Shown here: one piece after another, positions 49,488 through 59,068 of the stretch
How the letters are laid out: each line of letters starts with the position of its first letter
How positions within the stretch are numbered: the first letter of the stretch is position 1
NCBI RefSeq assembly: GCF_029623955.1
Contig: NZ_JARSBP010000005.1
Coordinates: forward strand, 310,001-374,000
Direction: 5' to 3'
DNA length: 64,000 bases
From: Mycobacterium sp. 236(2023)
Lineage (GTDB): Bacteria; Actinomycetota; Actinomycetes; Mycobacteriales; Mycobacteriaceae
Program-made: the position numbers and the translations under genes
Notes under the pieces: model-generated
Database searches by the model: none
Seen by the model: only the letters and a program-made list of their open reading frames with translations
Told to the model about the DNA's origin: nothing

Positions 49488-50885
49488 ATGACCACCGAAT
49501 CCGTTGCACCCGCTCAGACCGCCGATATCCCGGCGATCGTCCGTCGGCTCCGGCAGACGTACGCGACCGGCCGCACCCGCAGCGTCGAGTGGCGCAGGGA
49601 GCAGCTCCACGCGCTCGAGCGCCTGATGACCGAGAACGAGGGCGCCGTCGCCGACGCGCTGGAGAAGGACCTGGGGCGCTCACCGTTCGAGGCGTGGCTG
49701 GCCGATGTCGCGAGCACCACCGGCGAGGCCGCCTACGCGGCCAAGAACGTCGGGAAGTGGATGAAGCGCAAGCACCGTCTGCTGGAGATGTCGCAGCTGC
49801 CGGGCCGCGGATGGGTCGAGTTCGAGCCGTACGGCACCGTGCTCATCATCGGCGCGTGGAACTTCCCGTTCGCGTTGACGCTCGGCCCCGCCGTCGGCGC
49901 GATCGCCGCGGGAAACACGGTGGTGCTCAAGCCTTCTGAGGTCGCCCCGGCCTCGTCGGCGTTGATGGCCGAGCTGGTGCCCCGCTACCTCGACAACGAC
50001 GCGATCGCGGTCATCGAGGGCGACGGCTCGGTCAGCCAGGAGCTCATCGCACAGGGCTTCGACCATCTTCTGTTCACCGGCGGCACCGAGGTCGGGCGGC
50101 GCGTCTACGAAGGCGCGGCGCCGCACCTGACGCCCGTCACCCTCGAGCTGGGCGGCAAGAGCCCGGTGATCGTCTCCAAGGACGCGGACATCGAGGTGGC
50201 CGCCAAGCGCATCGCGTGGACCAAGCTGATCAACTCCGGCCAGATCTGCATCGCACCGGACTACGTGCTCGCCGAGGCGCCGATCCGCGACCAGCTCGTC
50301 GACAAGATCCGCGAGGCGGTCGAAGGGTTCGAGGCGGAGAACACCGGCGGCAAGCGCATCGTCAACGAGCGCCACTTCAACCGGCTGAGCAATGCGCTCG
50401 CCGCGACCAAGGGCAGCGTGGCCGTCGGCGGCGGTTCCGACGCGGTCAACCTCAAGATCGATCCGACGGTCGTCGTCGACCCCGACCCCGCCGAGCCGTT
50501 GATGACCGACGAGATCTTCGGGCCCATCCTGCCGGTGTTGACCGTCCAATCCCTCGATGAGGCAATCGCTTTCGTCAATGCGCGGCCCAAGCCGCTGGCC
50601 GCCTACCTGTTCACCAAGGCGAAGGCGGTCCGGGAGAAGGTGATCCGCGACGTGCCGGCCGGCGGCATGGTGGTCAATCACCTCATCTTCCATTTCGCCA
50701 CCCACAAATTGCCGTTCGGCGGCGTCGGACCGTCAGGTCTGGGCGCCTACCACGGCAAGTTCGGCTTCGAGACGTTCAGCCACAAAAAGTCCGTGCTGAC
50801 CAAGCCAACCCGACCCGACCTCACGGCCATGATCTACCCGCCGTATACAGAGAAGGCATGGAAGCTGGCGCGCAAGCTCTTCTAA
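49488..50885 (+). CDS. Aldehyde dehydrogenase (class 3 type, Rv0147-like)
   Basis: This 465-residue NAD(P)-dependent enzyme oxidises aldehydes, probably fatty aldehydes. IIGAWNFPFALTLGPAVGAI is the cofactor region, LELGGKSP holds the general base Glu220, and NSGQICIAPDYV the nucleophile Cys254. The hydrophobic C terminus of class 3 enzymes is short here. The ATG at 49488 has GGAAGGGA upstream; the 15-residue extension is rejected. It is first in a run with SDR, quinone oxidoreductase and HAD genes, preceded by a palindromic operator. Confidence 0.93.
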   Translation: MTTESVAPAQTADIPAIVRRLRQTYATGRTRSVEWRREQLHALERLMTENEGAVADALEKDLGRSPFEAWLADVASTTGEAAYAAKNVGKWMKRKHRLLEMSQLPGRGWVEFEPYGTVLIIGAWNFPFALTLGPAVGAIAAGNTVVLKPSEVAPASSALMAELVPRYLDNDAIAVIEGDGSVSQELIAQGFDHLLFTGGTEVGRRVYEGAAPHLTPVTLELGGKSPVIVSKDADIEVAAKRIAWTKLINSGQICIAPDYVLAEAPIRDQLVDKIREAVEGFEAENTGGKRIVNERHFNRLSNALAATKGSVAVGGGSDAVNLKIDPTVVVDPDPAEPLMTDEIFGPILPVLTVQSLDEAIAFVNARPKPLAAYLFTKAKAVREKVIRDVPAGGMVVNHLIFHFATHKLPFGGVGPSGLGAYHGKFGFETFSHKKSVLTKPTRPDLTAMIYPPYTEKAWKLARKLF

Positions 50886-50928
50886 GGTGATCGCGAGCTT
50901 CAACTGAACCCCAACGAGAGGAACAGCA

Positions 50929-51792
50929 GTGCCAGGAGTGCAGGACCGTGTCATCGTCGTCACGGGCGCCGGAGGCGGTCTCGGACGTGAGTACGCGCTG
51001 ACGCTCGCCCGCGAAGGCGCCAGCGTCGTCGTCAACGATCTCGGCGGAGCGCGCGACGGCACCGGCGCCGGACACAACATGGCCGACGACGTCGTCAACG
51101 AGATCAAGGCTGCTGGCGGCCGCGCCGTCGCCAACTACGACTCCGTCGCCGAGCCCGAAGGTGCGGCCAACATCATCAAGACGGCGGTCGACGAGTTCGG
51201 CAAGGTCGACGGCGTGGTGAGCAACGCGGGCATCCTGCGTGACGGCACGTTCCACAAGATGGAGTTCGGCAACTGGGACGCCGTGCTCAAAGTCCACCTG
51301 TACGGCGGGTACAACGTCATCCGCGCGGCGTGGCCGCACTTCCGCGAGAACGGATTCGGCCGCGTCGTCGTCGCGACGTCCACCAGCGGTCTGTTCGGCA
51401 ACTTCGGCCAGGCGAACTACGGCGCAGCCAAACTGGGTCTGGTCGGCCTGATCAACACGCTCGCCCAGGAGGGCGCGAAGTACAACATCAAGGCCAACGC
51501 CGTTGCGCCGATCGCCGCGACCCGCATGACGCAGGACATCCTGCCTCCAGAGGTCTTCGAGAAGCTGACGCCGGAGTACGTGGCGCCCGTCATCGGGTAC
51601 CTGTGCACCGAGGAACTGCCGGAGACCGCGTCGGTGTTCATCGTCGGCGGCGGCAAGGTTCAGCGGGTCGCGCTGTTCCAGAACGAAGGGGTGACGTTCA
51701 CCGAGGTGCCGTCGGTCGACGACATCGCCGGCAAGTGGGGCGAGATAACCGACCTGTCGGCGGCCGAGCGGGCCACCTTCAGCCTCGGCTGA
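50929..51792 (+). CDS. Short-chain dehydrogenase of the 17beta-HSD4 / hydroxyacyl-CoA dehydrogenase type (Rv0148-like)
   Basis: 287 residues. VTGAGGGLGREYALTLAREG is the NAD(P) loop, VVVNDLGGARDGTG the family-specific acidic insert found in peroxisomal multifunctional enzymes, SNAGILRDGTFHKM and the catalytic Tyr-x-x-x-Lys in NYGAAKLG. It probably oxidises 3-hydroxyacyl-CoA or steroid alcohols. The GTG at 50929 has GAGAGGA upstream, 43 bp after the aldehyde dehydrogenase stop. Rv0148 is the equivalent in M. tuberculosis. Confidence 0.92.
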   Translation: MPGVQDRVIVVTGAGGGLGREYALTLAREGASVVVNDLGGARDGTGAGHNMADDVVNEIKAAGGRAVANYDSVAEPEGAANIIKTAVDEFGKVDGVVSNAGILRDGTFHKMEFGNWDAVLKVHLYGGYNVIRAAWPHFRENGFGRVVVATSTSGLFGNFGQANYGAAKLGLVGLINTLAQEGAKYNIKANAVAPIAATRMTQDILPPEVFEKLTPEYVAPVIGYLCTEELPETASVFIVGGGKVQRVALFQNEGVTFTEVPSVDDIAGKWGEITDLSAAERATFSLG

Positions 51793-51796
51793 CAGT

Positions 51797-52762
51797 GTGA
51801 AAGCCCTTGTAGCGCAGGAGCTTTCTGGTCCATCCGGGCTGGCGTACACGGATGTCGAAGATCCCGCCGCTTCCGACGCGGCGGTGGTCATCGACGTCGG
51901 CGCGGCCGGTGTGTGCTTCCCCGACCTGCTGATGTTGCGCGGTGAGTACCAGATGAAGATGCCGCCGCCGTTCATCCCTGGCGTCGAGGTGGCGGGCACT
52001 GTCACGTCGGCGCCCGATGGCTCGGGTTTTACCGTGGGGCAGCGTGTTTCCGGTTTCAGTCTGCTCGGCGCCTGGGCGCAGCAGGTCGCCGTTCCGGTGC
52101 AGAGCGTGATTCCGACCAACGACGCGCTCGACGATGGCTCGGCCGTCTGCCTGCTCGGCAACTACTACACGATGCACTTCGCGCTGCAGCGCCGCGGAGC
52201 ACTCCTGCCGGGGGAGACGGTCCTTGTGCTGGGCTCCGGCGGTGGGGTCGGGACGGCGTCGGTGCAGATCGCGAAAGCGTTGGGCGCCAAGGTCATCGCG
52301 ATGGTGCACCGGCCGTCGGCGGTCTCCTTTGTGGAGTCGCTGGGCGCCGACGTCGTATTGCCGCTCACCGACGGGTGGCTGGACGCGGTCAAGAAGGAGA
52401 CCGGTGGCCGCGGTGTGGACCTCGTCGTCGATCCGGTCGGCGGAGCCGCATTCGACGACGCGATCCGTGCGATGGCCACCGAGGGACGCCTGCTCGTCAT
52501 CGGCTTCGCCGCAGGCGGCATCCCGACGGTGAAGGTGAACCGGCTGCTGCTGCGCAACGTCAGCGTCGTCGGCGTCGGGTGGGGCGAGTTCGTCAACCGC
52601 AACCCCGGAGCGCAGGCGGCGGTCGGAGCGGCGTTGGCCAAGCTGGTCGATGAAGGGCTGAGACCGCCTGCACCCGTGCGGTTTCCGCTTGCCGACGGCG
52701 CGGCGGCGTTGCAGGCGCTCGCCGACGGCGAGATCAACGGCAAGCTCGTCCTGGAGCCCTAA
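51797..52762 (+). CDS. NADPH:quinone oxidoreductase-type medium-chain reductase (Rv0149-like)
   Basis: This 321-residue zinc-free MDR has an N-terminal GroES-like domain (GVCFPDLLMLRGEYQMKM, PGVEVAGTV) and a Rossmann domain with VLGSGGGVGTASVQIAKALG. The cofactor preference is likely NADPH. The GTG at 51797 lies 4 nt after the SDR stop, so it is cotranscribed and possibly coupled. It likely reduces quinones or enoyl groups. Confidence 0.9.
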   Translation: MKALVAQELSGPSGLAYTDVEDPAASDAAVVIDVGAAGVCFPDLLMLRGEYQMKMPPPFIPGVEVAGTVTSAPDGSGFTVGQRVSGFSLLGAWAQQVAVPVQSVIPTNDALDDGSAVCLLGNYYTMHFALQRRGALLPGETVLVLGSGGGVGTASVQIAKALGAKVIAMVHRPSAVSFVESLGADVVLPLTDGWLDAVKKETGGRGVDLVVDPVGGAAFDDAIRAMATEGRLLVIGFAAGGIPTVKVNRLLLRNVSVVGVGWGEFVNRNPGAQAAVGAALAKLVDEGLRPPAPVRFPLADGAAALQALADGEINGKLVLEP

Positions 52763-53461
52763 GTGATTCGTGCGCTCGCATTCGACGTGTTCGGCACCGT
52801 CGTCGACTGGCGCTCGAGCGTCATCAGGCAGCTCGAGGAGTTCGGTCGTCGCAACGACGCCACCGCGGACTGGGCCCAATTCGCCGACGACTGGCGGGCC
52901 GGCTACGTCCCGTCGATGGACCGGGTCCGCCGCGGCGAGCTTCCGTGGACACGGTTGGACGACCTGCACCGGGCACGCCTCGTCGAGTTGCTCGACAGCG
53001 CCGGGATCGTCGTCGCCGACACCGAGATCGACGATCTCAATCTCGCGTGGCACCGGCTGGACCCGTGGCCCGACAGCGTTGCGGGGCTGGTCCGCCTCAA
53101 GCAGCGGTACGTCATCACGACGCTGTCGAACGGCGACGTGTCACTGCTGACGAACATGGCCAAGCGGGCGGGGCTGCCGTGGGATTGCATCCTGTCGGCC
53201 GAGGTTTTCCACCACTACAAGCCCGACCCCGAGGCCTACCGCGGGTGCGCGGAGATCCTCGACGTCGCGCCGGACGAGCTGATGCTCGTCGCCGCGCACC
53301 CCGCCGACCTGCGTGCCGCCCGGGACGCGGGATTGCGGACGGCGTTCGTGTTCCGGCCCGGCGAACACGGGCCGGACCGCACACTGCGCAAACCCGCAGA
53401 GGGCGAATTCGACTTCATGGCAGATGATTTCCTCGGTCTCGCCGACCAGCTGGGAGCCTGA
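52763..53461 (+). CDS. Haloacid dehalogenase, type II (HAD superfamily)
   Basis: 232 residues. AFDVFGTVVDWRSS gives nucleophile Asp8 and the FGTVVDWR signature specific for type II 2-haloacid dehalogenases. LSNGDVSLL is motif II with the substrate Asn, VFHHYKPDPEAY holds the catalytic Lys, and AAHPADLRAARDAGLRTAFV motif IV. The GTG at 52763 follows the preceding TAA without a gap. The real substrate may be another 2-haloacid or phosphate ester. Confidence 0.88.
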   Translation: MIRALAFDVFGTVVDWRSSVIRQLEEFGRRNDATADWAQFADDWRAGYVPSMDRVRRGELPWTRLDDLHRARLVELLDSAGIVVADTEIDDLNLAWHRLDPWPDSVAGLVRLKQRYVITTLSNGDVSLLTNMAKRAGLPWDCILSAEVFHHYKPDPEAYRGCAEILDVAPDELMLVAAHPADLRAARDAGLRTAFVFRPGEHGPDRTLRKPAEGEFDFMADDFLGLADQLGA

Positions 53462-53486
53462 TCGTCACCCGACTACTCTCACGGGC

Positions 53487-53969
53487 ATGAGCACCGTCGG
53501 GATCGTCCTCGTCGCGTTGGTGATCGCCGTCGGCCTGGTCGGGATCATCGTGCCGATCCTGCCGGGCGGAATCCTGGTGATCGGCGCGATCGGAGTGTGG
53601 GCGTTCGTCGAGAGCACCGCGGTGTCGTGGGTGGTCTTCGGAATCGCGGCGGCGCTGTTCGTCGGATCGCAGGTCATCAAGTACACGTGGCCCGTCAAAC
53701 GGATGCGGGCCGCCGATGTGCGTACGTCGGTGCTCGTCGTCGGCGGCATCTGCGGTGTCGTCGGCTTCTTCGTGATCCCCGTGATCGGTCTGCTCATCGG
53801 CTTCGTGCTGGGGGTGTTCGCGGCCGAGCTCAGCATCCGAGGCAATGTCACCCGCGCGTGGGCATCGACGTGGCACGCGCTGAAGGGCGTGGCATTGTCC
53901 GTCGGAGTCGAACTCTCCGGAGCAATGCTGGCGACGCTGGCGTGGGTGGTCGGGCTGTTCCTGGTCTAG
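53487..53969 (+). CDS. DUF456 membrane protein
   Basis: 160 residues with four to five hydrophobic helices and the Gly-rich, internally repeated pattern of DUF456 (GIIVPILPGGILVIGAIGVW, VVGFFVIPVIGLLIGFVLG VFAAEL in two parts). TACTCT at 53474-53479 lies 7 nt before the ATG at 53487 (leaderless), so it has its own promoter. Function unknown; glycine-zipper membrane proteins of this family accompany stress genes. Confidence 0.85.
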   Translation: MSTVGIVLVALVIAVGLVGIIVPILPGGILVIGAIGVWAFVESTAVSWVVFGIAAALFVGSQVIKYTWPVKRMRAADVRTSVLVVGGICGVVGFFVIPVIGLLIGFVLGVFAAELSIRGNVTRAWASTWHALKGVALSVGVELSGAMLATLAWVVGLFLV

Positions 53970-53987
53970 CATGCCGCGCGCAGGACC

Positions 53988-54788
53988 TCAGCCCTGCAGC
54001 ACCTTGCGCAGCCGGCTGACGTCCTCGTCGGTCACCCCGGCGGCATCGAGATACCCCTTCAGCGAACCGAACTCGTCATCCAGCGTCCGGCGGGCCATGT
54101 CGAGGTACTCCTCGCGAACACCCAGCACCGACTCGGTCAGCCTGGCCTCGGCGAGCTCGAGGATCTCGGGGGCTTCGGCCGCACGGTCCCGGATGTTGGC
54201 CAGGATGCTCTCCCGCAGCTGCGGCACCGCGACATTGCTGCGGAGATAGTCAGTCATGATCGCGTCGCGCTCCACACCTGCGGCCTCCAGCACCACCGCG
54301 ATGGTGAAGCCCGTCCGGTCCTTTCCGGCGAAGCAATGGGCCAGCACTCGCCGGTCGGATCCCAGAAGAGTGACGACGCGGTGGACGGCCTGGCGGGCCA
54401 GCGGAGCTCCCGCGATCCGGCCGTACTCCTCGGTCATGTATCGCGCGGCCGCGTCGCCCACCGATTCACCGTCGGGCTTGTCGGTCATCATCCGCTGGAA
54501 GGCGTGCTCGTGCGGTGCTTCGCCGTCGGAAGCCACCGTCTCGACGAAGGGCAGGTGGTGGATCTCGACGCCCTCGGGAACCAAACCCGCACCGTGCTTT
54601 TCGAGCTCGCGCAGCGTGCGCAGGTCGGCCACGTCGGTGATGCCGTAGCCGCTCAGCGCAGTGCGGCCGCTGTCGTCGAGCTTCGACAGCTCGCTCGCCC
54701 GGTAGAAGTGCCCCGGCGCGATACCGGTCTGCTCGGAGACGTCGCGGAAGTTCCACGCACCCGACAGCTCACCACCGGAGGACACCAC
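53988..54788 (-). CDS. ptpB: Protein tyrosine/phosphoinositide phosphatase PtpB-like
   Basis: 266 residues. The phosphatase P-loop HCFAGKDRTGF puts the nucleophile at Cys152; NFRDVS near the N terminus and DYLRSN downstream are shared with M. tuberculosis PtpB (Rv0153c). The lysine inside the P-loop is typical of triple-specificity lipid/protein phosphatases. In a non-pathogen it may dephosphorylate endogenous substrates. The start GTG at 54788 overlaps the fadE2 stop by one base; GTG 54785 is equally possible. It is the second gene of a fadE2-ptpB pair as in M. tuberculosis. Confidence 0.87.
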   Translation of the reverse strand: MVSSGGELSGAWNFRDVSEQTGIAPGHFYRASELSKLDDSGRTALSGYGITDVADLRTLRELEKHGAGLVPEGVEIHHLPFVETVASDGEAPHEHAFQRMMTDKPDGESVGDAAARYMTEEYGRIAGAPLARQAVHRVVTLLGSDRRVLAHCFAGKDRTGFTIAVVLEAAGVERDAIMTDYLRSNVAVPQLRESILANIRDRAAEAPEILELAEARLTESVLGVREEYLDMARRTLDDEFGSLKGYLDAAGVTDEDVSRLRKVLQG

Positions 54789-56026
54789 TAGCGGGGCCCC
54801 GTCACCGCGGTCGCGAAAGCCGACTTCTCCCTGCCCAACTCGGTGCGCGCGATCGTCCGCATATGCACCTCGTCGGGACCGTCGAACAGGCGCATCGCAC
54901 GATGCCAGGCATACAGGCGAGCCAGCGGGAAATCATCGCTGACACCCGCGGCACCATGCACCTGGATCGCGCGGTCGATCACATTGCACGCCATCTGCGG
55001 GGCGACCGACTTGATCTGCGCCACCAGCACCTGGGCATCCTTGCTCTTGTTGCCCTGCTGATCGATGGTCCACGCCGCCTTGTGGCACAGCAGCCGGGCC
55101 TGCTCGATCTCGTTGCGCGACAACGCGATCTGCTGCTGCACCATGCCCTGTTCGGCGAGCGGCTTGCCGAAGGCGATGCGATTCTGCACCCGGTCGATCA
55201 TCAGTGCCATCGCCCGCTCGGCCACGCCGATCGCGCGCATGCAGTGATGAATCCGGCCAGGACCCAGCCGCGCCTGCGCGATCGCGAAACCACTGCCCTC
55301 CTCGTGCAGCAGATTCGACGACGGCACCCGCACGTTGTCGAACGTGATCTCGCAGTGCCCGTGCTGGTCCTGCCAGCCGAACACGGGCAGCGACCGTTCG
55401 ATCGACACCCCAGGTGTGTCGACGGGAACCAGGATCATGGACTGCTGCTGATGGCTGGCCGCATCCGGGTTCGTGCGGCCCATCACGATGAGGATCCTGC
55501 AGCGCGGGTCGGCGACACCGGTGATCCACCACTTGCGGCCGTTGATGACGTAGTCGTCTCCGTCGCGGAGCATGGTCGTCTCGATGTTGCGGGCGTCGCT
55601 CGATGCCACCGCGGGCTCGGTCATCGCGAAGGCTGACCGGATCTCGCCGGCCAGGAGCGGCTCCAGCCACTGTTTGCGCTGCTCCTCGGTGGCGAACAGG
55701 TGCAGCGTCTCCATGTTGCCGGTGTCGGGTGCCGCACAGTTCAGCACCTCGGGGGCGATCTCACCGCTCCAGCCCGACAGCTCGGCCAGCGGCGCGTACT
55801 CCAGGTTCGTCAGTCCCGAGACCGACGGCAGGAACAGGTTCCACAGCCCGCGCTCCCTGGCCAGGACCTTGAGTTCCTCGACGACCGGCGGAACGGTGTG
55901 GTCGTCGCGGCCCTTCTCGTGGCGGTAGGCCTCATAGGATGCCTCGGCCGGGAAGACGAATTCGGTCATGAATTCGGTCAGACGCTTGTGGTAGTCGGCA
56001 CCCTTGGCTGACATCGCGAAGTCCAT
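54788..56026 (-). CDS. fadE2: Acyl-CoA dehydrogenase FadE2-like
   Basis: This 412-residue FAD enzyme carries out the first step of beta-oxidation. FAMTEPAVASSDARNIETTM and KWWITGVADPRCRILIVMGR contact the flavin, and ARLGPGRIHHCMRAIGVAER, together with the C-terminal IQVHGAAGVSDDFPLARLYA, surround the active site. ATG 56026 follows TATCGT by 7 nt on the minus strand (leaderless) and is preferred over GTG 56035. It matches Rv0154c with ptpB downstream and the transhydrogenase genes upstream. Confidence 0.9.
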   Translation of the reverse strand: MDFAMSAKGADYHKRLTEFMTEFVFPAEASYEAYRHEKGRDDHTVPPVVEELKVLARERGLWNLFLPSVSGLTNLEYAPLAELSGWSGEIAPEVLNCAAPDTGNMETLHLFATEEQRKQWLEPLLAGEIRSAFAMTEPAVASSDARNIETTMLRDGDDYVINGRKWWITGVADPRCRILIVMGRTNPDAASHQQQSMILVPVDTPGVSIERSLPVFGWQDQHGHCEITFDNVRVPSSNLLHEEGSGFAIAQARLGPGRIHHCMRAIGVAERAMALMIDRVQNRIAFGKPLAEQGMVQQQIALSRNEIEQARLLCHKAAWTIDQQGNKSKDAQVLVAQIKSVAPQMACNVIDRAIQVHGAAGVSDDFPLARLYAWHRAMRLFDGPDEVHMRTIARTELGREKSAFATAVTGPR

Positions 56027-56076
56027 GACCGCCACGATATGACATGTCTAAACAAGTGGACTTCCCGGAGGTCCGG

Positions 56077-57519
56077 TCAGACCTTCTCCCCGACGGACAG
56101 CGCCGCGTTGATCGCGTCGACGCGGTCCTTGGCGTCTCCGAACAGCATCTGAGTGTTCTCGCGGAAGAACAGCGGGTTCTGCACACCGGCGTAGCCAGAG
56201 GCCATGGAGCGCTTGAACACGATGACGTTGTCGGCGTTCCACACCGTCAGCACCGGCATGCCGGCGATCGGGCTGCCGGGATCCTCGGAGGCCGCCGGGT
56301 TGACGGTGTCGTTGGCGCCGATGACCAGGACGACGGAGGTGCCGTCGAAGTCGTCGTTGATCTCGTCCATCTCCAGCACGATGTCGTAGGGCACCTTGGC
56401 CTCGGCCAGCAGCACGTTCATGTGGCCGGGCAGGCGTCCCGCGACGGGGTGGATGCCGAAGCGGACCTCGACACCGCGTTCGCGCAGCTTGCGGGTCAGG
56501 TCGGCCACGCCGTACTGCGCCTGGGCAACCGCCATGCCGTAGCCGGGCGTGATGATGACCGACGACGCGTTGGCCAGCAGTTCGGCGGCCGCGTCGGCGT
56601 TGATCTCGCGGTGCTCGCCGTAGTCCACATCGGACCCGCCACTGGAACTTTCCATGCCGAAGCCGCCGGCGATGACCGAGATGAACGAGCGGTTCATCGC
56701 CTTGCACATGATGTAGGACAGGTAGGCACCCGAGGACCCGACGAGTGCGCCGGTGACGATCAGCAGATCGTTGCCGAGCAGGAAGCCTGCGGCGGCCGCG
56801 GCCCACCCGGAGTAGCTGTTGAGCATCGACACCACGACGGGCATGTCGCCGCCGCCGATCGAGGCGACCAGATGCCAGCCCAGCAGCAGTGCGAGCACGG
56901 TGACGACGATGAGTAGCCACAGTTGCGGGTCGATGACGAACCAGACGGTCAGCGCGGCGAAGACGACCAGTGCACCCACGTTGAGGAAGTTCTTGCCGGG
57001 CAGCATCATCGGCGACGAGCTGATCTTCGCCGACAGCTTCAGGTTGGCCACGATCGAACCGGTGAACGTGACAGCACCGATGAAGACGCCGATGACGACC
57101 TCACCGGAATGGATGCCGAGCATGCCTTCGTTGGCCAGCGTGGCCGCTTCGGCGCCGGATGCGTCACCCTCGACGTGCAGGTAGCCGTTCCAGCCGACGA
57201 GCACCGCGGCCAGGCCGACGAAGCTGTGCAGCAGCGCGATCAGCTCGGGCATGCCCGTCATCTCGACGATCTTGGCGCGCCACAACCCGATCGCCGCACC
57301 GATGGCCATGGCACCGACCAGCAACGCCAAGCCGAGCGGTTCGATGTGGCGGGCGAGCGCGAGTGCGATGGTCGCGATCAGTGCGACGGCCATTCCGGCG
57401 ATGCCGAAGCTGTTTCCGGCGCGCGAGGTTTCGTGCTTGGACAGCCCCGCCAGCGCGAGGATGAACAGCAGCGCGGCCACGACATAAGCGGCCGTAGCCG
57501 CGGTTTCCAACGTAAACAT
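56077..57519 (-). CDS. pntB: NAD(P) transhydrogenase beta subunit
   Basis: 480 residues. About nine N-terminal membrane helices (dII) form the proton channel; the C-terminal domain dIII (about 300-480) binds NADPH with ITPGYGMAVAQAQYGVADLT, GIHPVAGRLPGHMNVLLAEA and VLVIGANDTVNPAA. It couples proton entry to NADPH formation. The ATG at 57519 is 4 nt from the pntA stop. Same strand as fadE2, unlike M. tuberculosis where the pnt genes run oppositely to fadE2. Confidence 0.95.
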   Translation of the reverse strand: MFTLETAATAAYVVAALLFILALAGLSKHETSRAGNSFGIAGMAVALIATIALALARHIEPLGLALLVGAMAIGAAIGLWRAKIVEMTGMPELIALLHSFVGLAAVLVGWNGYLHVEGDASGAEAATLANEGMLGIHSGEVVIGVFIGAVTFTGSIVANLKLSAKISSSPMMLPGKNFLNVGALVVFAALTVWFVIDPQLWLLIVVTVLALLLGWHLVASIGGGDMPVVVSMLNSYSGWAAAAAGFLLGNDLLIVTGALVGSSGAYLSYIMCKAMNRSFISVIAGGFGMESSSGGSDVDYGEHREINADAAAELLANASSVIITPGYGMAVAQAQYGVADLTRKLRERGVEVRFGIHPVAGRLPGHMNVLLAEAKVPYDIVLEMDEINDDFDGTSVVLVIGANDTVNPAASEDPGSPIAGMPVLTVWNADNVIVFKRSMASGYAGVQNPLFFRENTQMLFGDAKDRVDAINAALSVGEKV

Positions 57520-57523
57520 GTGT

Positions 57524-59068
57524 CTAGCTCCTCGAGAACATCGCGAGCATGCGGCGCGTCACTGCGAAGCCGCCGAAGATGTTGATAGAGGCGAGCAGGA
57601 TCGCCAAAAACGCCAGGACGGTCACCACAGCGCCATTTCCGGAATCGCCGTGGCCGATCTGCAGCAGTGCGCCGACGACGATGATCCCGGAGATCGCGTT
57701 GGTCACCGACATCAGCGGGGTGTGCAGCGCGTGGTGCACATTGCCGATGACGTAGTAGCCGATGACGATCGCCAACGCGAAGACGGTCAGGTGCACCTGC
57801 AGTGCGGCAGGCGAGAGCGCGATCAACGCGAACAGGACCGCTGCGGCACCGAAGGTGATGCCCAGGCGGCGGCCCATGGAAAGAGGTGCCTTGGGCTCCT
57901 TGACCGGCGGTGCTTCGACGGCCTTGGCGGCCGGTGCCGCGGACACCTGCACCGGTGGCGGCGGCCAGGTGACCTCGCCGTCGCGCACGACGGTGACCGA
58001 GCGCTGCACGACGTCGTCAAAGTCGAGGGTGAGCTGGCCGTCTTTCTCGGGGGTCAGCAGCTTGAGCAGGTTGACCAGGTTGGTGCCGTAGAGCTGCGAG
58101 GCGGTCGCCGGGAGACGGCCCGCCAGGTCGGTGTAGCCGATGATCGTGACACCGTGATCGGTGACGACGGCCTGGTCCTTGACGGTGCCCTCGATGTTGC
58201 CGCCGTTGGCCGCGGCCATGTCGACGAGCACGCTGCCCGGCTTCATCGAGGCGACCATGTCGGCGGTGATGATCCGCGGCGCCGGCTTGCCCGGGATCAG
58301 CGCCGTCGTGATGATGATGTCGACGTCCTCGGCAAGCTCGGCATACAGCGCCGCCTCGCGGGCCTTGTAATCGTCGCCCATTTCTTTGGCGTAGCCGGTG
58401 GCCGACACTTCCCCGGCGTTCGGGTCGACGGACACGTACTCGCCACCCAGGGACTTGACCTGATCGGCGACCTCGGGCCGCGGGTCGGTGGCCTTGACGA
58501 TGGCACCGAGGCTGCCGGCCGCGCCGATCGCGGCCAGACCTGCGACACCGGCACCGACGACGAGCACCTTGGCCGGCGGCACCTTGCCCGCCGCGGTGAC
58601 CTGACCGGTGAAGAACCGGCCGAATTGGTGGGCGGCCTCGACGACGGCGCGGTAGCCGGCGATGTTGGCCATCGACGAGAGCACGTCCAGCGACTGCGCC
58701 CGCGAGATCCGTGGAACCGCGTCCATGGCGAGCACGGTGATCGGGCGGGTCGACAACTGCTCGACGAGTTCGGGCTTCAGCGCGGGCGAGATGAGGCTGA
58801 TCAGCGTCGCCCCGTCGCGCAGAGCGGCGATCTCTGCCTCGGTCGGTGCGTTGACCTTGAGCACGATGTCGGAGGACAACGCCTGGTCGGAGGCCGCGAT
58901 GCTGGCGCCCGCCTCGGCGAACGCCTCGTCCGAGAAACTCGACGCAGCGCCCGCGCCGGACTCGACTACTACGTCATAGCCGAGCTTGATGAGCTGCCCG
59001 ACAGTCTGCGGGGTGGCAGCGACGCGCGTTTCCCCAGGCAGGGACTCTCTCGGTATCCCGATGATCAT
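57524..59068 (-). CDS. pntA: NAD(P) transhydrogenase alpha subunit, fused PntAa-PntAb
   Basis: 514 residues. Domain dI (about 1-380) starts MIIGIPRESLPGETRVAATP and binds NADH with VLVVGAGVAGLAAIGAAGSL. A Pro/Ala linker leads to four C-terminal helices (about 405-510) with GYYVIGNVHHALHTPLMSVT. In M. tuberculosis these parts are separate genes (Rv0155 and Rv0156); here they are one chain as in E. coli. First gene of the pntA-pntB operon; promoter within the 193 bp shared with the divergent dehydrogenase gene. Confidence 0.94.
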   Translation of the reverse strand: MIIGIPRESLPGETRVAATPQTVGQLIKLGYDVVVESGAGAASSFSDEAFAEAGASIAASDQALSSDIVLKVNAPTEAEIAALRDGATLISLISPALKPELVEQLSTRPITVLAMDAVPRISRAQSLDVLSSMANIAGYRAVVEAAHQFGRFFTGQVTAAGKVPPAKVLVVGAGVAGLAAIGAAGSLGAIVKATDPRPEVADQVKSLGGEYVSVDPNAGEVSATGYAKEMGDDYKAREAALYAELAEDVDIIITTALIPGKPAPRIITADMVASMKPGSVLVDMAAANGGNIEGTVKDQAVVTDHGVTIIGYTDLAGRLPATASQLYGTNLVNLLKLLTPEKDGQLTLDFDDVVQRSVTVVRDGEVTWPPPPVQVSAAPAAKAVEAPPVKEPKAPLSMGRRLGITFGAAAVLFALIALSPAALQVHLTVFALAIVIGYYVIGNVHHALHTPLMSVTNAISGIIVVGALLQIGHGDSGNGAVVTVLAFLAILLASINIFGGFAVTRRMLAMFSRS

